DNA of 26,802 nucleotides from Candidatus Bathyarchaeota archaeon. GTDB taxonomy: Archaea > Thermoproteota > Bathyarchaeia > 40CM-2-53-6. A program made the position numbers and the translations under genes. The notes under the pieces are model-generated. The model saw only the letters and a program-made list of their open reading frames with translations, ran no database searches and was not told the DNA's origin. The stretch is taken from the NCBI GenBank assembly GCA_005883085.1, contig VBAY01000035.1, positions 1 through 26,802 on the forward strand. Direction: 5' to 3'. Shown here piece by piece: positions 1-6,878 of this stretch. Each line of letters opens with the position of its first letter. The stretch's first letter is position 1.

Positions 1-2
1 AC

Positions 3-815
3 GCTGATCGTATCAGGATAAACGGCAAGTCGCCATCCCGAAAGGAACAGGACAGAGTGTTAGCGGTCGTCAACCATCTCCGGCATTTGTCTCGTTTCGG
101 GTCCCTGAAAGCAAGAATCGAATCCAGGAATCCTGACGTAAAGGGCAAGGGACTGGGCTTCTCGGCTTCCGGTTTCGCAGCGTTGGGACTTGCAACGGCA
201 AGGGCGTTGGAGCTGGACATCAAGACGCCCGAGTTGTCCGAAGTTGTTAGATTAGGCGCTGGTTCTGCTTCGCGCAGCTTGGCCGGGGCGTTCTCCATCT
301 GGTACGCGAACAGAAACGGCCGGTCGTATGCCGAGGAGCTTGCTTCTGCTAGCTCAATTAAGCTTAGAACGATAATTGTTCCTATCGAGTCGGAGATCAA
401 AACTGATAGAGCTCATGCTGACGCTGTCAAGTCTCCGTTTTTCAAGCCTAGGCTGGTTTACCTTCGAGGAATTCTTCCAAGGATGAAACGGGCTATCTCG
501 CGAAAGGATGTGGAGTCGATTGGACGGTTAGCCGAGGAAGATACGCTCAATCTGCATGCAGTCACCATGACCGGTAAGGAGGGACTCGTTCTTTTCAATC
601 CACTTTCTATCGAAATCATCAGAGAGGTACGAAGGCTCCGAACCGAAGAGGACATTCCAGCCTGGTTCTCCCTGGATACTGGTCCATCGGTTTTCGTGAA
701 CACCACACGAGACGCTGCCCAGTCAGTTCGACGAAACATCAGCAAGCTCGCGAACTCGCTCTTAGTCTCGGACCCAGGTGGACCCGCCGAGATTATCGAC
801 AAGCACCTTTTCTAA
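3..815 (+). CDS. mvaD: Mevalonate diphosphate decarboxylase family protein (5' end outside window)
   Basis: GHMP-superfamily decarboxylase of the mevalonate pathway, which makes the isoprenoid units of archaeal lipids. The frame is open from base 3 and reads DRIRINGK before the first GTG (57), matching the family's D-R-(I/V)-x-(I/L)-N-G segment, so the true N-terminus lies left of the window and GTG 57 is not the start. Visible family features are GLGFSASGFAALG (phosphate-binding loop region), GSASRSL (equivalent of the SGSACRSL block with the catalytic Arg) and FSLDTGPSVFV (equivalent of the DAGPN block with the catalytic Asp). Both catalytic residues are present, which favours decarboxylase chemistry over the mevalonate 3-kinase variants known in Thermoplasmata. 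Substrate (mevalonate 5-phosphate or 5-diphosphate) cannot be decided here. The stop is 40 bp before the likely gltX start. Confidence 0.85.
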   Translation, partial: ADRIRINGKSPSRKEQDRVLAVVNHLRHLSRFGSLKARIESRNPDVKGKGLGFSASGFAALGLATARALELDIKTPELSEVVRLGAGSASRSLAGAFSIWYANRNGRSYAEELASASSIKLRTIIVPIESEIKTDRAHADAVKSPFFKPRLVYLRGILPRMKRAISRKDVESIGRLAEEDTLNLHAVTMTGKEGLVLFNPLSIEIIREVRRLRTEEDIPAWFSLDTGPSVFVNTTRDAAQSVRRNISKLANSLLVSDPGGPAEIIDKHLF

Positions 816-855
816 CACCTCAATCGGTTTGGGTCCTCAAGAACTGGATACTCGA

Positions 856-2376
856 ATGTCATCGCAGAAAGGAGCTACTGCTGGACCCACAGATGCTAAG
901 GTTCTAGCTCCGCTTCCGAACGTCGACAAGTATTCCCAGATTGTAACCCGGTTTGCACCAAACCCTGACTTCGTACTGCACATAGGGTCTCTCCGTGCGG
1001 TGTTTCTCTCTCATGATTACGCGAGGATACACAAGGGCAAATTCATCCTCCGGTTTGAAGATACGGACCCTCGACTGAAGAAGTCGGTTATCGAGTATTA
1101 TGGACAGATCGAGAAAGACGTGAAGTGGTTGGGTTGTCAGTGGGACGAGGAGTACATCATGAGCGACAGAATCCCAATCTACTATGAGCACGCGGAGAAA
1201 GCACTCGGGCAAGGATTCGCGTTCGTTTGTACATGTGAGCCTGACCAGTTCAAGGCGATAATCGAGTCAGGCCGAGCCTGTCCACACAGGTCCAAGAGTC
1301 CCGCTGAGAATCTTGCGCAGTGGCATAAGATGCTCAGTGGAGAGCTGAAGGAAGGAGAGGCTGTTGTTCGTGTCAAGACGGAGACGAGTCACCCGAATCC
1401 AGCGGTTCGAGACTGGCCAGCCTTCCGAATAATAGATCCCGAGAAGTATCCTCATCCTAGGGTCGGGTCCAAGTATCGGGTCTGGCCTCTGTACAACTTT
1501 TCCGCTGCTGTAGACGATCATCTGATGGGAGTTACCCATATAATTCGTGGGAAGGAGCACTTGACCAACGCGGTGCGACAGACTTTTCTCTACAAGCACA
1601 TGGGTTGGTCTTATCCTGAAGCGATCGAGTATGGGCGTTTGAAGATGATTGGCTTCAAGCTCAGCAAGTCAGAGATGGTGAAAGAGCTGGAAGAGGGATT
1701 GGTGGATGGATTCGACGATCCTAGAATCCCGACCATAGCATCTCTCAGGAGGAGGGGATACTCGCCTGAGGCTCTGCGAAAGATAGTCCATGAGATGGGC
1801 GCTCGTCCGGTGGACGCGACGTTGAGCTGGGACAATATCAACGCCACGAATCGCAAGGAAATAGACAAGCTAGCTCACAGGTACAATTTCATCCCTAATC
1901 CTATCCCGATGGATGTGGACCATGTTACTCAGGCGTTCGAAGCGCATCTGCCTCTTCACCCGGAACTACCATCACTTGGAAATCGCACCTTGAAAGTGGT
2001 GCCTCGCGAGGGTATTGCTCGAATCTGGCTCTCTGGAACCGATCTGCAGGTATTCGAGAAGGCGAAGGTTGTCCGGCTTATGGAACTGTTCAATGTAGAG
2101 ATTCATTCAACCAAACCAGATTTGGTTAAGGCAACTTTTCACAGCCAGGAATACGCGAAGGCCAGAGAGCTCAAAGCACCTCTAATACAATGGGTTCCCG
2201 ACGACCAACGCATCTCCTGCGAAGTGGTTATGCCGGACGCGACAAGGACGAGAGGGTTCGGGGAGACGAACTTGATCGGTGAGAAGGTGGGAAGCATTAT
2301 TCAGATGGTTAGGTTCGGCTTCGGAAGAATCGACTCTAAGGAAGACCCGCTAACCGTCTACTTCGCACACAAATAG
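856..2376 (+). CDS. gltX: Glutamyl-tRNA synthetase, archaeal type, short N-terminus
   Basis: Class I aminoacyl-tRNA synthetase that charges tRNA-Glu. Counting from ATG 856 (506 residues), the Rossmann signature is FAPNPDFVLHIGS, with HIGS (42-45) in place of HIGH. RFEDTDPR follows at about 66-73, and KLSKS (268-272) is the KMSKS loop. The rest is the all-beta anticodon-binding region typical of archaeal GluRS and GlnRS, ending RIDSKEDPLT near the C-terminus. An in-frame GTG at 778 overlaps the upstream gene and adds only low-complexity sequence, so ATG 856 is preferred. Archaeal GluRS usually has about 80-100 helical residues before the conserved LPxLPNV segment; here only about 17 precede it. 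A fragment of a second gltX 3' end lies about 1 kb downstream. Confidence 0.93.
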   Translation: MSSQKGATAGPTDAKVLAPLPNVDKYSQIVTRFAPNPDFVLHIGSLRAVFLSHDYARIHKGKFILRFEDTDPRLKKSVIEYYGQIEKDVKWLGCQWDEEYIMSDRIPIYYEHAEKALGQGFAFVCTCEPDQFKAIIESGRACPHRSKSPAENLAQWHKMLSGELKEGEAVVRVKTETSHPNPAVRDWPAFRIIDPEKYPHPRVGSKYRVWPLYNFSAAVDDHLMGVTHIIRGKEHLTNAVRQTFLYKHMGWSYPEAIEYGRLKMIGFKLSKSEMVKELEEGLVDGFDDPRIPTIASLRRRGYSPEALRKIVHEMGARPVDATLSWDNINATNRKEIDKLAHRYNFIPNPIPMDVDHVTQAFEAHLPLHPELPSLGNRTLKVVPREGIARIWLSGTDLQVFEKAKVVRLMELFNVEIHSTKPDLVKATFHSQEYAKARELKAPLIQWVPDDQRISCEVVMPDATRTRGFGETNLIGEKVGSIIQMVRFGFGRIDSKEDPLTVYFAHK

Positions 2377-2387
2377 CTAGTTCTGAT

Positions 2388-3149
2388 CTAGTAAGCCGTG
2401 CTCCCGAATCCAATCTGAAGATCTATTGAGTAGTGGTGACCCGAGTACAGGGTTACGGTGAACGTGAAGAGGTTGCCGCGTCCCGTTACGACCTGTATTG
2501 TGTACTGGTGTCCGCTTGTGAAAGCGAATGCTGAACCATGGAGGGCGCATTGCGAACAACTCGAACCGATGCTGAATGTTGTTGTCGTAACGCTATTCGG
2601 TGCTATTGTAGGACCGCTCCAGTTTGCGAGAGCGTATTCGTTGCCGCTTGGATCTGTGACGTAGTAAGTTGTTAGTATTGCACTTGCGGTGCCATTGTTC
2701 TGGAGATCTACGGCTACATGCGTTGAATCTTCGAACGCAACGGAAGTCGGAGCGATGTTTTCTGCGTAGTTCTCTGAACTAACCCATGCTGTCATGATCT
2801 GGTTTCCGCACGATGTCTTGACTGGAATCCAGGTTTCGGAGTTAGGATCTTGGACTGTCGTGAACGTTCCGTTCTGTCCTGCCGCGATTGCTACGTCGAT
2901 GCTGTACGACTGTGTCCCAAGCGTGTAAGACGTGAGTTTCACCACCTCGGATTGTGCATTATGGACTTCGACTGTGTAGGCATAGGGTATGCTTTGGCTT
3001 GCCGTGAAACTTCCGACTAGAAGGTTTGAGTTTTCAGTATTGCAAGAGGACGTCGAGGTTGGCTGAGGGCTGAGTGCTCCGGTTGAGAAGAGTGCGATTG
3101 CCCCTACCGCGATTGCGCTTACCAGTATTGCAATTACCTTGGTATTCAG
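2388..3149 (-). CDS. Secreted or membrane-anchored protein of unknown function, apparent CTG start
   Basis: I do not recognise the family. Read from CTG at 3149 the product is 253 residues: a short polar N-terminus (NTK), a hydrophobic segment of about 20 residues (VIAILVSAIAVGAIALF), then a Ser/Thr/Pro-rich stretch and an extended Gly/Thr/Asn-rich ectodomain with four cysteines (SCGN, SSCSQC and one near the N-terminus). NNGTASA and DPSGNEYA resemble beta-sandwich repeats common in archaeal pilin-like or surface proteins. No ATG, GTG or TTG exists in frame before GTG 2945, and starting there would lose the signal segment. The ATG at 3156 is in another frame and directly abuts the AAGG motif, whereas CTG lies 7 nt after it. 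The gene is either CTG-started or broken by one extra A. Confidence 0.6.
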   Translation of the reverse strand: MNTKVIAILVSAIAVGAIALFSTGALSPQPTSTSSCNTENSNLLVGSFTASQSIPYAYTVEVHNAQSEVVKLTSYTLGTQSYSIDVAIAAGQNGTFTTVQDPNSETWIPVKTSCGNQIMTAWVSSENYAENIAPTSVAFEDSTHVAVDLQNNGTASAILTTYYVTDPSGNEYALANWSGPTIAPNSVTTTTFSIGSSCSQCALHGSAFAFTSGHQYTIQVVTGRGNLFTFTVTLYSGHHYSIDLQIGFGSTAY

Positions 3150-3159
3150 TTTTCATCCT

Positions 3160-3399
3160 TTTCTGGCTCATGAGCATTACGTATTCAATCATCACGTAAC
3201 CCAGACTCATTCTCTGGAGTGAGAGATACCATCACATTCTATACGTTGCACACTGGCCAAAAGGGAACATTCACTCCCACCTCTACCGCGATTCGCGCAG
3301 AGGGAAATTCAGCTACCTCCGACTATCTGCTCCAAATTGCGTAGTCCCAATGATCAACCAAGCGAACACATTGTCAATGGTTTCTACCAGTTACAACCC
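3160..3399. other. Intergenic stretch with decayed coding sequence
   Basis: No intact gene is seen between the secreted-protein gene and the gltX remnant. One plus-strand frame is open for about 50 codons (reading DTITFYTLHTGQKGTF, then a stop at about 3343) without a usable start or recognisable family. It may be the tail of a lost gene. No promoter could be assigned with confidence to the minus-strand secreted-protein gene. Confidence 0.3.
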
Positions 3400-3459
3400 G
3401 TCTTCAGAAGAATCGACTCTAGGAACGAACCACTAACGATCTGGTTTGCCCGCAAGTAG
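3400..3459 (+). pseudogene. Remnant of a second gltX 3' end
   Basis: Nineteen codons and a TAG read VFRRIDSRNEPLTIWFARK. This matches the last 19 residues of the intact gltX in this window (GFGRIDSKEDPLTVYFAHK) at 11 of 19 positions, with conservative changes at several others. Many differences are at third codon positions, so the piece diverged as coding sequence and is not a recent copy. A 20-nt core (3402-3421 against 2319-2338) has one mismatch. Upstream the frame stays open for some codons, but similarity fades beyond about base 3360. It has no start and cannot make a synthetase. It could be the relic of an older gltX displaced by the present gene, or the far end of an integration event at the gltX 3' end. 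Confidence 0.7.
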
Positions 3460-3486
3460 GCCCTGGCAAACCACAGCGACTATTGT

Positions 3487-3494
3487 CTTAATAC
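3487..3494 (+). promoter_or_regulatory. TATA-box candidate for the fusion-protein gene
   Basis: CTTAATAC is centred about 33 bp before ATG 3524, so transcription would begin just before that ATG. This supports 3524 as the start instead of the in-frame TTG at 3446, which lies upstream of the box. Confidence 0.4.
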
Positions 3495-3523
3495 CATGCT
3501 TGGTCGATCAAAAGATCTCGCAT

Positions 3524-4570
3524 ATGTCACGAAACCTCAATCTCGATGAGGTCAAGAGAATTCTTGCAGCAGCCAAGAAGGAAAGTCAACGCGATGCTCT
3601 TGTTTTCAGACTGATGGCGGGGTATGGTCTGAGCGTAGGAGAAATAGTCGGCACTCCCAAGCGTAGGTGGGATGAACAGAACAAGAAGTGGCTTCCTAAA
3701 GAGCCGGTTGTGAAGGGCCTGCAAATCCAAGACCTTAGCACCGGTGGAATTCTAGTCCGTCGAAAGATGGGCAGACCTACCGAGACAATTGCGCTCGAGC
3801 CTGAGTTCTTGCGCGAACTAAGCGCTTTTGTTGGCAAGAGAACCAAAGGACGGATTTTCGAATTATCTGAAAGCCGAGTTTTGCAACTCGCACGAAGATA
3901 TGCGAAGGTGGCCGGTATTCTTGACGAGAAACTTTCGCCACAGACGCTCATCCGATTCCACGAGAGACATGTGGGGGTTCTGCCCAACGCATTAAGCGAG
4001 GTTTCTGAAGCCAAGATTGAAGAAAAGAAATCTGCTCTGGTGACAATTGACGCACACGAAATGGCGCAAGCCGCCATACTCGAATTGGGAAATATTCTTG
4101 GATATGATACTTACACATCGGATCCAAGCAAAGATCCAGGTGAACAGTTCTATGAAGTCGTAGAATTAGAGGGATACAGAACGGTGATTCCGAGAACTCT
4201 TGGGCAAATAGCCACTCTCGAAGAGGTTCCAGACTTCGCTCCCAAGCGTGTTTTGGAATCGGCCAAAGATATTGATGTGATTTGGTTTAAAGATGATTTT
4301 CCAGCCGTTTGCTTCGAGGTCGAGCACACTACGAATGTGAAGCAGGGTCTGCTAAGGCAATTCCAAATAAGCAAACATGTGCCCAACGCAAGATTCTTCG
4401 TGATAGCACCAGAAGATCAAAGAGCGAAATTTGAGAAGGAAGTTGCTACCTATCCTTTCAAACAAATAAGGAACCGCTACACATTCAAATCCTACGAGGA
4501 ATTTGTCGAATTCTACGATGGAGCTTGGAAATTTCACGACCTAAGATCTAAGTTCGAGCTTCGAGAATAG
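3524..4570 (+). CDS. Degenerate tyrosine-recombinase-like domain fused to a restriction-endonuclease-like domain
   Basis: 348 residues. Residues 4 to about 140 look like a tyrosine recombinase catalytic fold: NLDEVKRIL, then GYGLSVGEI where recombinases have TGLRxxEL, then KMGRPTETIAL in the place of the K-beta hairpin, then RVLQLARRYAKVAGI and SPQTLIRFHERH at the HxLRH box. The first catalytic Arg is Ser, the box II His is Gln, and no catalytic Tyr follows, so recombination is unlikely and DNA binding is more plausible. From about residue 175, AILELGNILGYDTYTSDPSK followed by DIDVIWF and FEVEHTTNVKQGLLR matches the layout of PD-(D/E)xK nuclease domains, with D and ExE as the probable metal-site residues. 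I know no named protein with this pairing. It probably acts on DNA; host defence, element maintenance or regulation are all possible. Confidence 0.6.
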   Translation: MSRNLNLDEVKRILAAAKKESQRDALVFRLMAGYGLSVGEIVGTPKRRWDEQNKKWLPKEPVVKGLQIQDLSTGGILVRRKMGRPTETIALEPEFLRELSAFVGKRTKGRIFELSESRVLQLARRYAKVAGILDEKLSPQTLIRFHERHVGVLPNALSEVSEAKIEEKKSALVTIDAHEMAQAAILELGNILGYDTYTSDPSKDPGEQFYEVVELEGYRTVIPRTLGQIATLEEVPDFAPKRVLESAKDIDVIWFKDDFPAVCFEVEHTTNVKQGLLRQFQISKHVPNARFFVIAPEDQRAKFEKEVATYPFKQIRNRYTFKSYEEFVEFYDGAWKFHDLRSKFELRE

Positions 4571-4717
4571 CGACTCGTGCGTACTCGAACTAAACAGATG
4601 AGGGCTGGCTGTAACCATTCAGAGGTGGTTATGAACTTGCTAAGGACCTGGATGGCCATGTCATTCCATGCGACGTGAGGGGTCTAACTAGTACACCCTC
4701 GTACAACTTACCTTAGC

Positions 4718-5011
4718 CTACTTGGGAGATTTCGCTGTCCCAAATGCCGCTTCAATCACGAGCTTGAGGTATCGCTGAGCCTCCGTTTGTCCTGACTTCG
4801 TTTGATAGTATGGCCAGTGTTTGCGACAAAAATCATCAAAGATGCCCCTCGATTGGAATAATACGATAATCCAGCCCCGAGTGATGCTAGAAGTATAGCT
4901 TCCTAGTCTCACTTTGTTTGTGCCGAATTTTGGTCTTATTCTTTCTACATCTGAATCAAGATCATGCGCCCGGCCAAACTCATAGGCGGCCCTCAAAGGG
5001 AGTTTGCTCAC
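4718..5011 (-). CDS. Hypothetical 97-residue protein
   Basis: I do not recognise this protein. It starts at GTG 5011; an in-frame stop three codons upstream rules out a longer version. The composition is that of a soluble mixed-charge protein with an aromatic centre (RGWIIVLF, KHWPYYQT) and no signal peptide or membrane helix. It sits on the minus strand 85 bp downstream of the HhH-GPD gene and converges with the recombinase-nuclease fusion gene. It could be the last gene of a small HhH-GPD operon or a truncated remnant of a larger protein. Confidence 0.45.
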   Translation of the reverse strand: MSKLPLRAAYEFGRAHDLDSDVERIRPKFGTNKVRLGSYTSSITRGWIIVLFQSRGIFDDFCRKHWPYYQTKSGQTEAQRYLKLVIEAAFGTAKSPK

Positions 5012-5096
5012 GCCACGTCACCAACTAGCCGCGCTTCGTGTCAAGCTACTTGATCACTCAATGAAGAGGTGTGGGGTCGTCTGATTGTGAGTATTC

Positions 5097-5759
5097 TTAG
5101 AGACTTCCATAGAAATCGTCTAGGTTGGAATGTCCATGGAATTTCCAAGCATTATCTGCACAGAATCTCCATAGAATCAAGTCCACAATCCCCGGTTTCT
5201 CGCCAAATCTTTGAGACAAATCATTTATCATCTGTTTGTCATCCTTCGAGCTAGATAATCGCACCAGTCGCTTAACCCAAACGTCATTCTTATGCAAGCT
5301 TGCGAGGCCAATATTTCTCGCCAGCTGGCTCTTGTTAACTGGACCGATGTAAGGAAGCTGAACTAGCGCATCAGCTCCCAGCTTGACGAGCTGTTCCTTA
5401 AGATTAGGAAAACCTATCTTCGATATTAGACGCGCCCCCTCAAGAACCGCTTCTGCCTTCTTAGTGCGATTGATTATGCTTAGGGCGGTAGCCGTTGAAG
5501 TCATCCGACAAACTCGGTCTAGGTTGAAGTCCTCGAAAGCTTTCTCCAAAGCGGGAAACTTCCTCTCAAGTACGGCGTTCTTAAAACCAGCCGCGTAGAC
5601 TGTCCATACGTATTCTCTCATAAATTCGTCCGGAGTTAGTCGCAGGAAATAATCGGGGGACGAGGTCTGCCGCATCTCTTCTAGCTCCTCGCTCCGCTCT
5701 TTCCTGACGTACGACTGAGCATATTCGTAGAATCGAATTAATTTCTGATTTATCGCCAT
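5097..5759 (-). CDS. HhH-GPD superfamily DNA glycosylase-like protein
   Basis: 220 residues, all alpha. The helix-hairpin-helix is LPYIGPVNKSQLARNIG (135-151), followed by KNDVWVKRL, where D159 sits at the catalytic Asp position of endonuclease III and AlkA-type glycosylases. The N-terminal part (DEFMREYVWTVYAAGF, 44-59) also looks like the helical region of this superfamily. No C-terminal 4Fe-4S cysteine cluster is present. The Lys of bifunctional enzymes is not at its usual place, so a monofunctional base-excision glycosylase is the better guess. ATG 5759 has a TTTAAG-type box about 30 bp upstream and is near leaderless. It belongs to the accessory-looking block downstream of gltX. Substrate unknown. 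Confidence 0.65.
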   Translation of the reverse strand: MAINQKLIRFYEYAQSYVRKERSEELEEMRQTSSPDYFLRLTPDEFMREYVWTVYAAGFKNAVLERKFPALEKAFEDFNLDRVCRMTSTATALSIINRTKKAEAVLEGARLISKIGFPNLKEQLVKLGADALVQLPYIGPVNKSQLARNIGLASLHKNDVWVKRLVRLSSSKDDKQMINDLSQRFGEKPGIVDLILWRFCADNAWKFHGHSNLDDFYGSL

Positions 5760-5784
5760 GTACGATCTAGGGTGAGATCGTCGC

Positions 5785-5790
5785 TTTAAG
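5785..5790 (-). promoter_or_regulatory. TATA-box candidate for the HhH-GPD gene
   Basis: On the minus strand CTTAAA lies about 28 bp before ATG 5759, the usual archaeal spacing for a leaderless or near-leaderless message. Confidence 0.4.
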
Positions 5791-5805
5791 GATTGGCGAC
5801 CAGTT

Positions 5806-5822
5806 AGGCCCCAGTTGGGCCT
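5806..5822. repeat. Short inverted repeat
   Basis: AGGCCC-CAGTT-GGGCCT, a perfect 6-bp stem with a 5-nt loop, lies between the FKBP gene and the HhH-GPD gene (both minus strand). It has no adjacent T-run, so a terminator role is not supported. The rest of 5760-5990 holds no gene I can support. Confidence 0.35.
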
Positions 5823-5990
5823 TGTCGGGACCCTCTATCGTAGCGCATTGAAAACAGCGAGATTTTTTGACTAGAAAGAGCCCTATTGAAACCGACCCGT
5901 CCGGTCGACCAAATTGCCCCCCAACAATATTCAGACCTTGGACCAGCGTCTATGCTCACGATGGACCACATTTCTCTGAACTGAATCGGT

Positions 5991-6872
5991 CTATCTTTGG
6001 TTTTCGGATCCCATCTTAGGTCTCTTGCGGGAGGTGGTCGTGGATGGTTTCCGTGTCGCTGTTCCTTTTTTCTTCGCGGGGGATTTCGGCTTCTTGAGGG
6101 CCGATTCGGGCTCTGCCTCCACCTTCTCCTCTTTCTCTGGAGAAACCTCCACCCGTTTCGGGGTGGCAGCGGGCAATTCTGGTTTTGGCTCGGACCTCTT
6201 GAAGACTTCTTGGAAAGCGACAGTATCTATGTCCGGAAAGAATTTCTGAAGGTCTGATGTAACAGCCTTCTTAGCAACCTGGAGTCCGCTAAGATAGAAG
6301 GCCTCCTCGGGCACCTCGATCGTGAGATCGTCTTGATGCTTCTTGAGCGCGAACTTTTCCTTCGGAACCTCAGGAATTCTCAGAGCGATTAGGCTGAGTA
6401 TCTTCTCGTTCTCGTTTTCTAGGACTTTGTCGATTGATACATCGTATACCAAAGTACGGCCTGCGAGCGGATGATTGTAATCGACTTGAACTCGTCCTGC
6501 ACCCACAGCCCGAACAACAGCGGGCCTTCCGTCAAATTCCACTTGCTGGCCAGGAGTTGGGTATTCCTTGTCCCTGAATCGTCTTAGCGGGACTAGCCGC
6601 ATCTTTCCAGGGTCTCGATTGCCAAAACCCTTCTCAGGAGTCAACTCAACCGTCTTGTTTGTTCCAGGGTCCAGTCCGACGAGAGACTCTTCCAGCCCTT
6701 TCGGAAGCCATCCTTCTCCGAGAATGATGAATTTTGGACCAAATGTTGAGTCTTCTCGATGAATGTGAGCATCCTTTGCCACAGAGTCGAAGGTGGTGTC
6801 AACAGTTTCCCCACTTTCTTTCACTTTTAGGGTGTAGTTGACTAGTAGGAAGTCTCCTGGTTTGACTGCCAT
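5991..6872 (-). CDS. FKBP-type peptidyl-prolyl cis-trans isomerase with basic C-terminal tail
   Basis: Long archaeal SlyD-like FKBP of 293 residues. The FKBP core begins GDFLLVNYTLKV and is interrupted after the LTPEKGFGNRDP segment by the insert-in-flap chaperone domain (about residues 85-140, ending VQVDYNHPLAGRTLVYDV). A further C-terminal domain to about 220 is followed by a Lys/Pro/Ala/Glu-rich tail ending in Arg and Lys clusters. Such enzymes catalyse prolyl isomerisation and bind unfolded proteins in the cytosol. The tail is probably disordered and might bind nucleic acid or ribosomes, which is inference. The gene starts 6 bp after the aminotransferase stop and is surely co-transcribed with it. 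Confidence 0.92.
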   Translation of the reverse strand: MAVKPGDFLLVNYTLKVKESGETVDTTFDSVAKDAHIHREDSTFGPKFIILGEGWLPKGLEESLVGLDPGTNKTVELTPEKGFGNRDPGKMRLVPLRRFRDKEYPTPGQQVEFDGRPAVVRAVGAGRVQVDYNHPLAGRTLVYDVSIDKVLENENEKILSLIALRIPEVPKEKFALKKHQDDLTIEVPEEAFYLSGLQVAKKAVTSDLQKFFPDIDTVAFQEVFKRSEPKPELPAATPKRVEVSPEKEEKVEAEPESALKKPKSPAKKKGTATRKPSTTTSRKRPKMGSENQR

Positions 6873-6878
6873 TGTTTC

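Noticed and set aside
458..802. Minus-strand open frame inside the decarboxylase gene
   Set aside because: Lies wholly antisense to a well-supported gene and has Ser/Arg-rich shadow composition; no family features.
778..855. GTG 778 as gltX start
   Set aside because: Would overlap the decarboxylase gene and add only Ser/Thr-rich residues unlike any GluRS N-terminus.
3446..3523. TTG 3446 as start of the recombinase-nuclease fusion
   Set aside because: It lies inside the gltX remnant and upstream of the TATA box at 3487; ATG 3524 fits the promoter and the domain start.
4571..4717. Possible gene in the gap after the fusion gene
   Set aside because: Only very short frames with no protein-like sequence or promoter; treated as empty.
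5861..5866. T-run as terminator
   Set aside because: The T-run is on the plus strand, but both flanking genes are on the minus strand, so no transcript would use it.
5997..6257. Plus-strand frame with Gly/Phe/Leu-rich sequence
   Set aside because: It is the antisense of the Lys/Pro-rich FKBP tail; the odd composition is a mirror of that tail.
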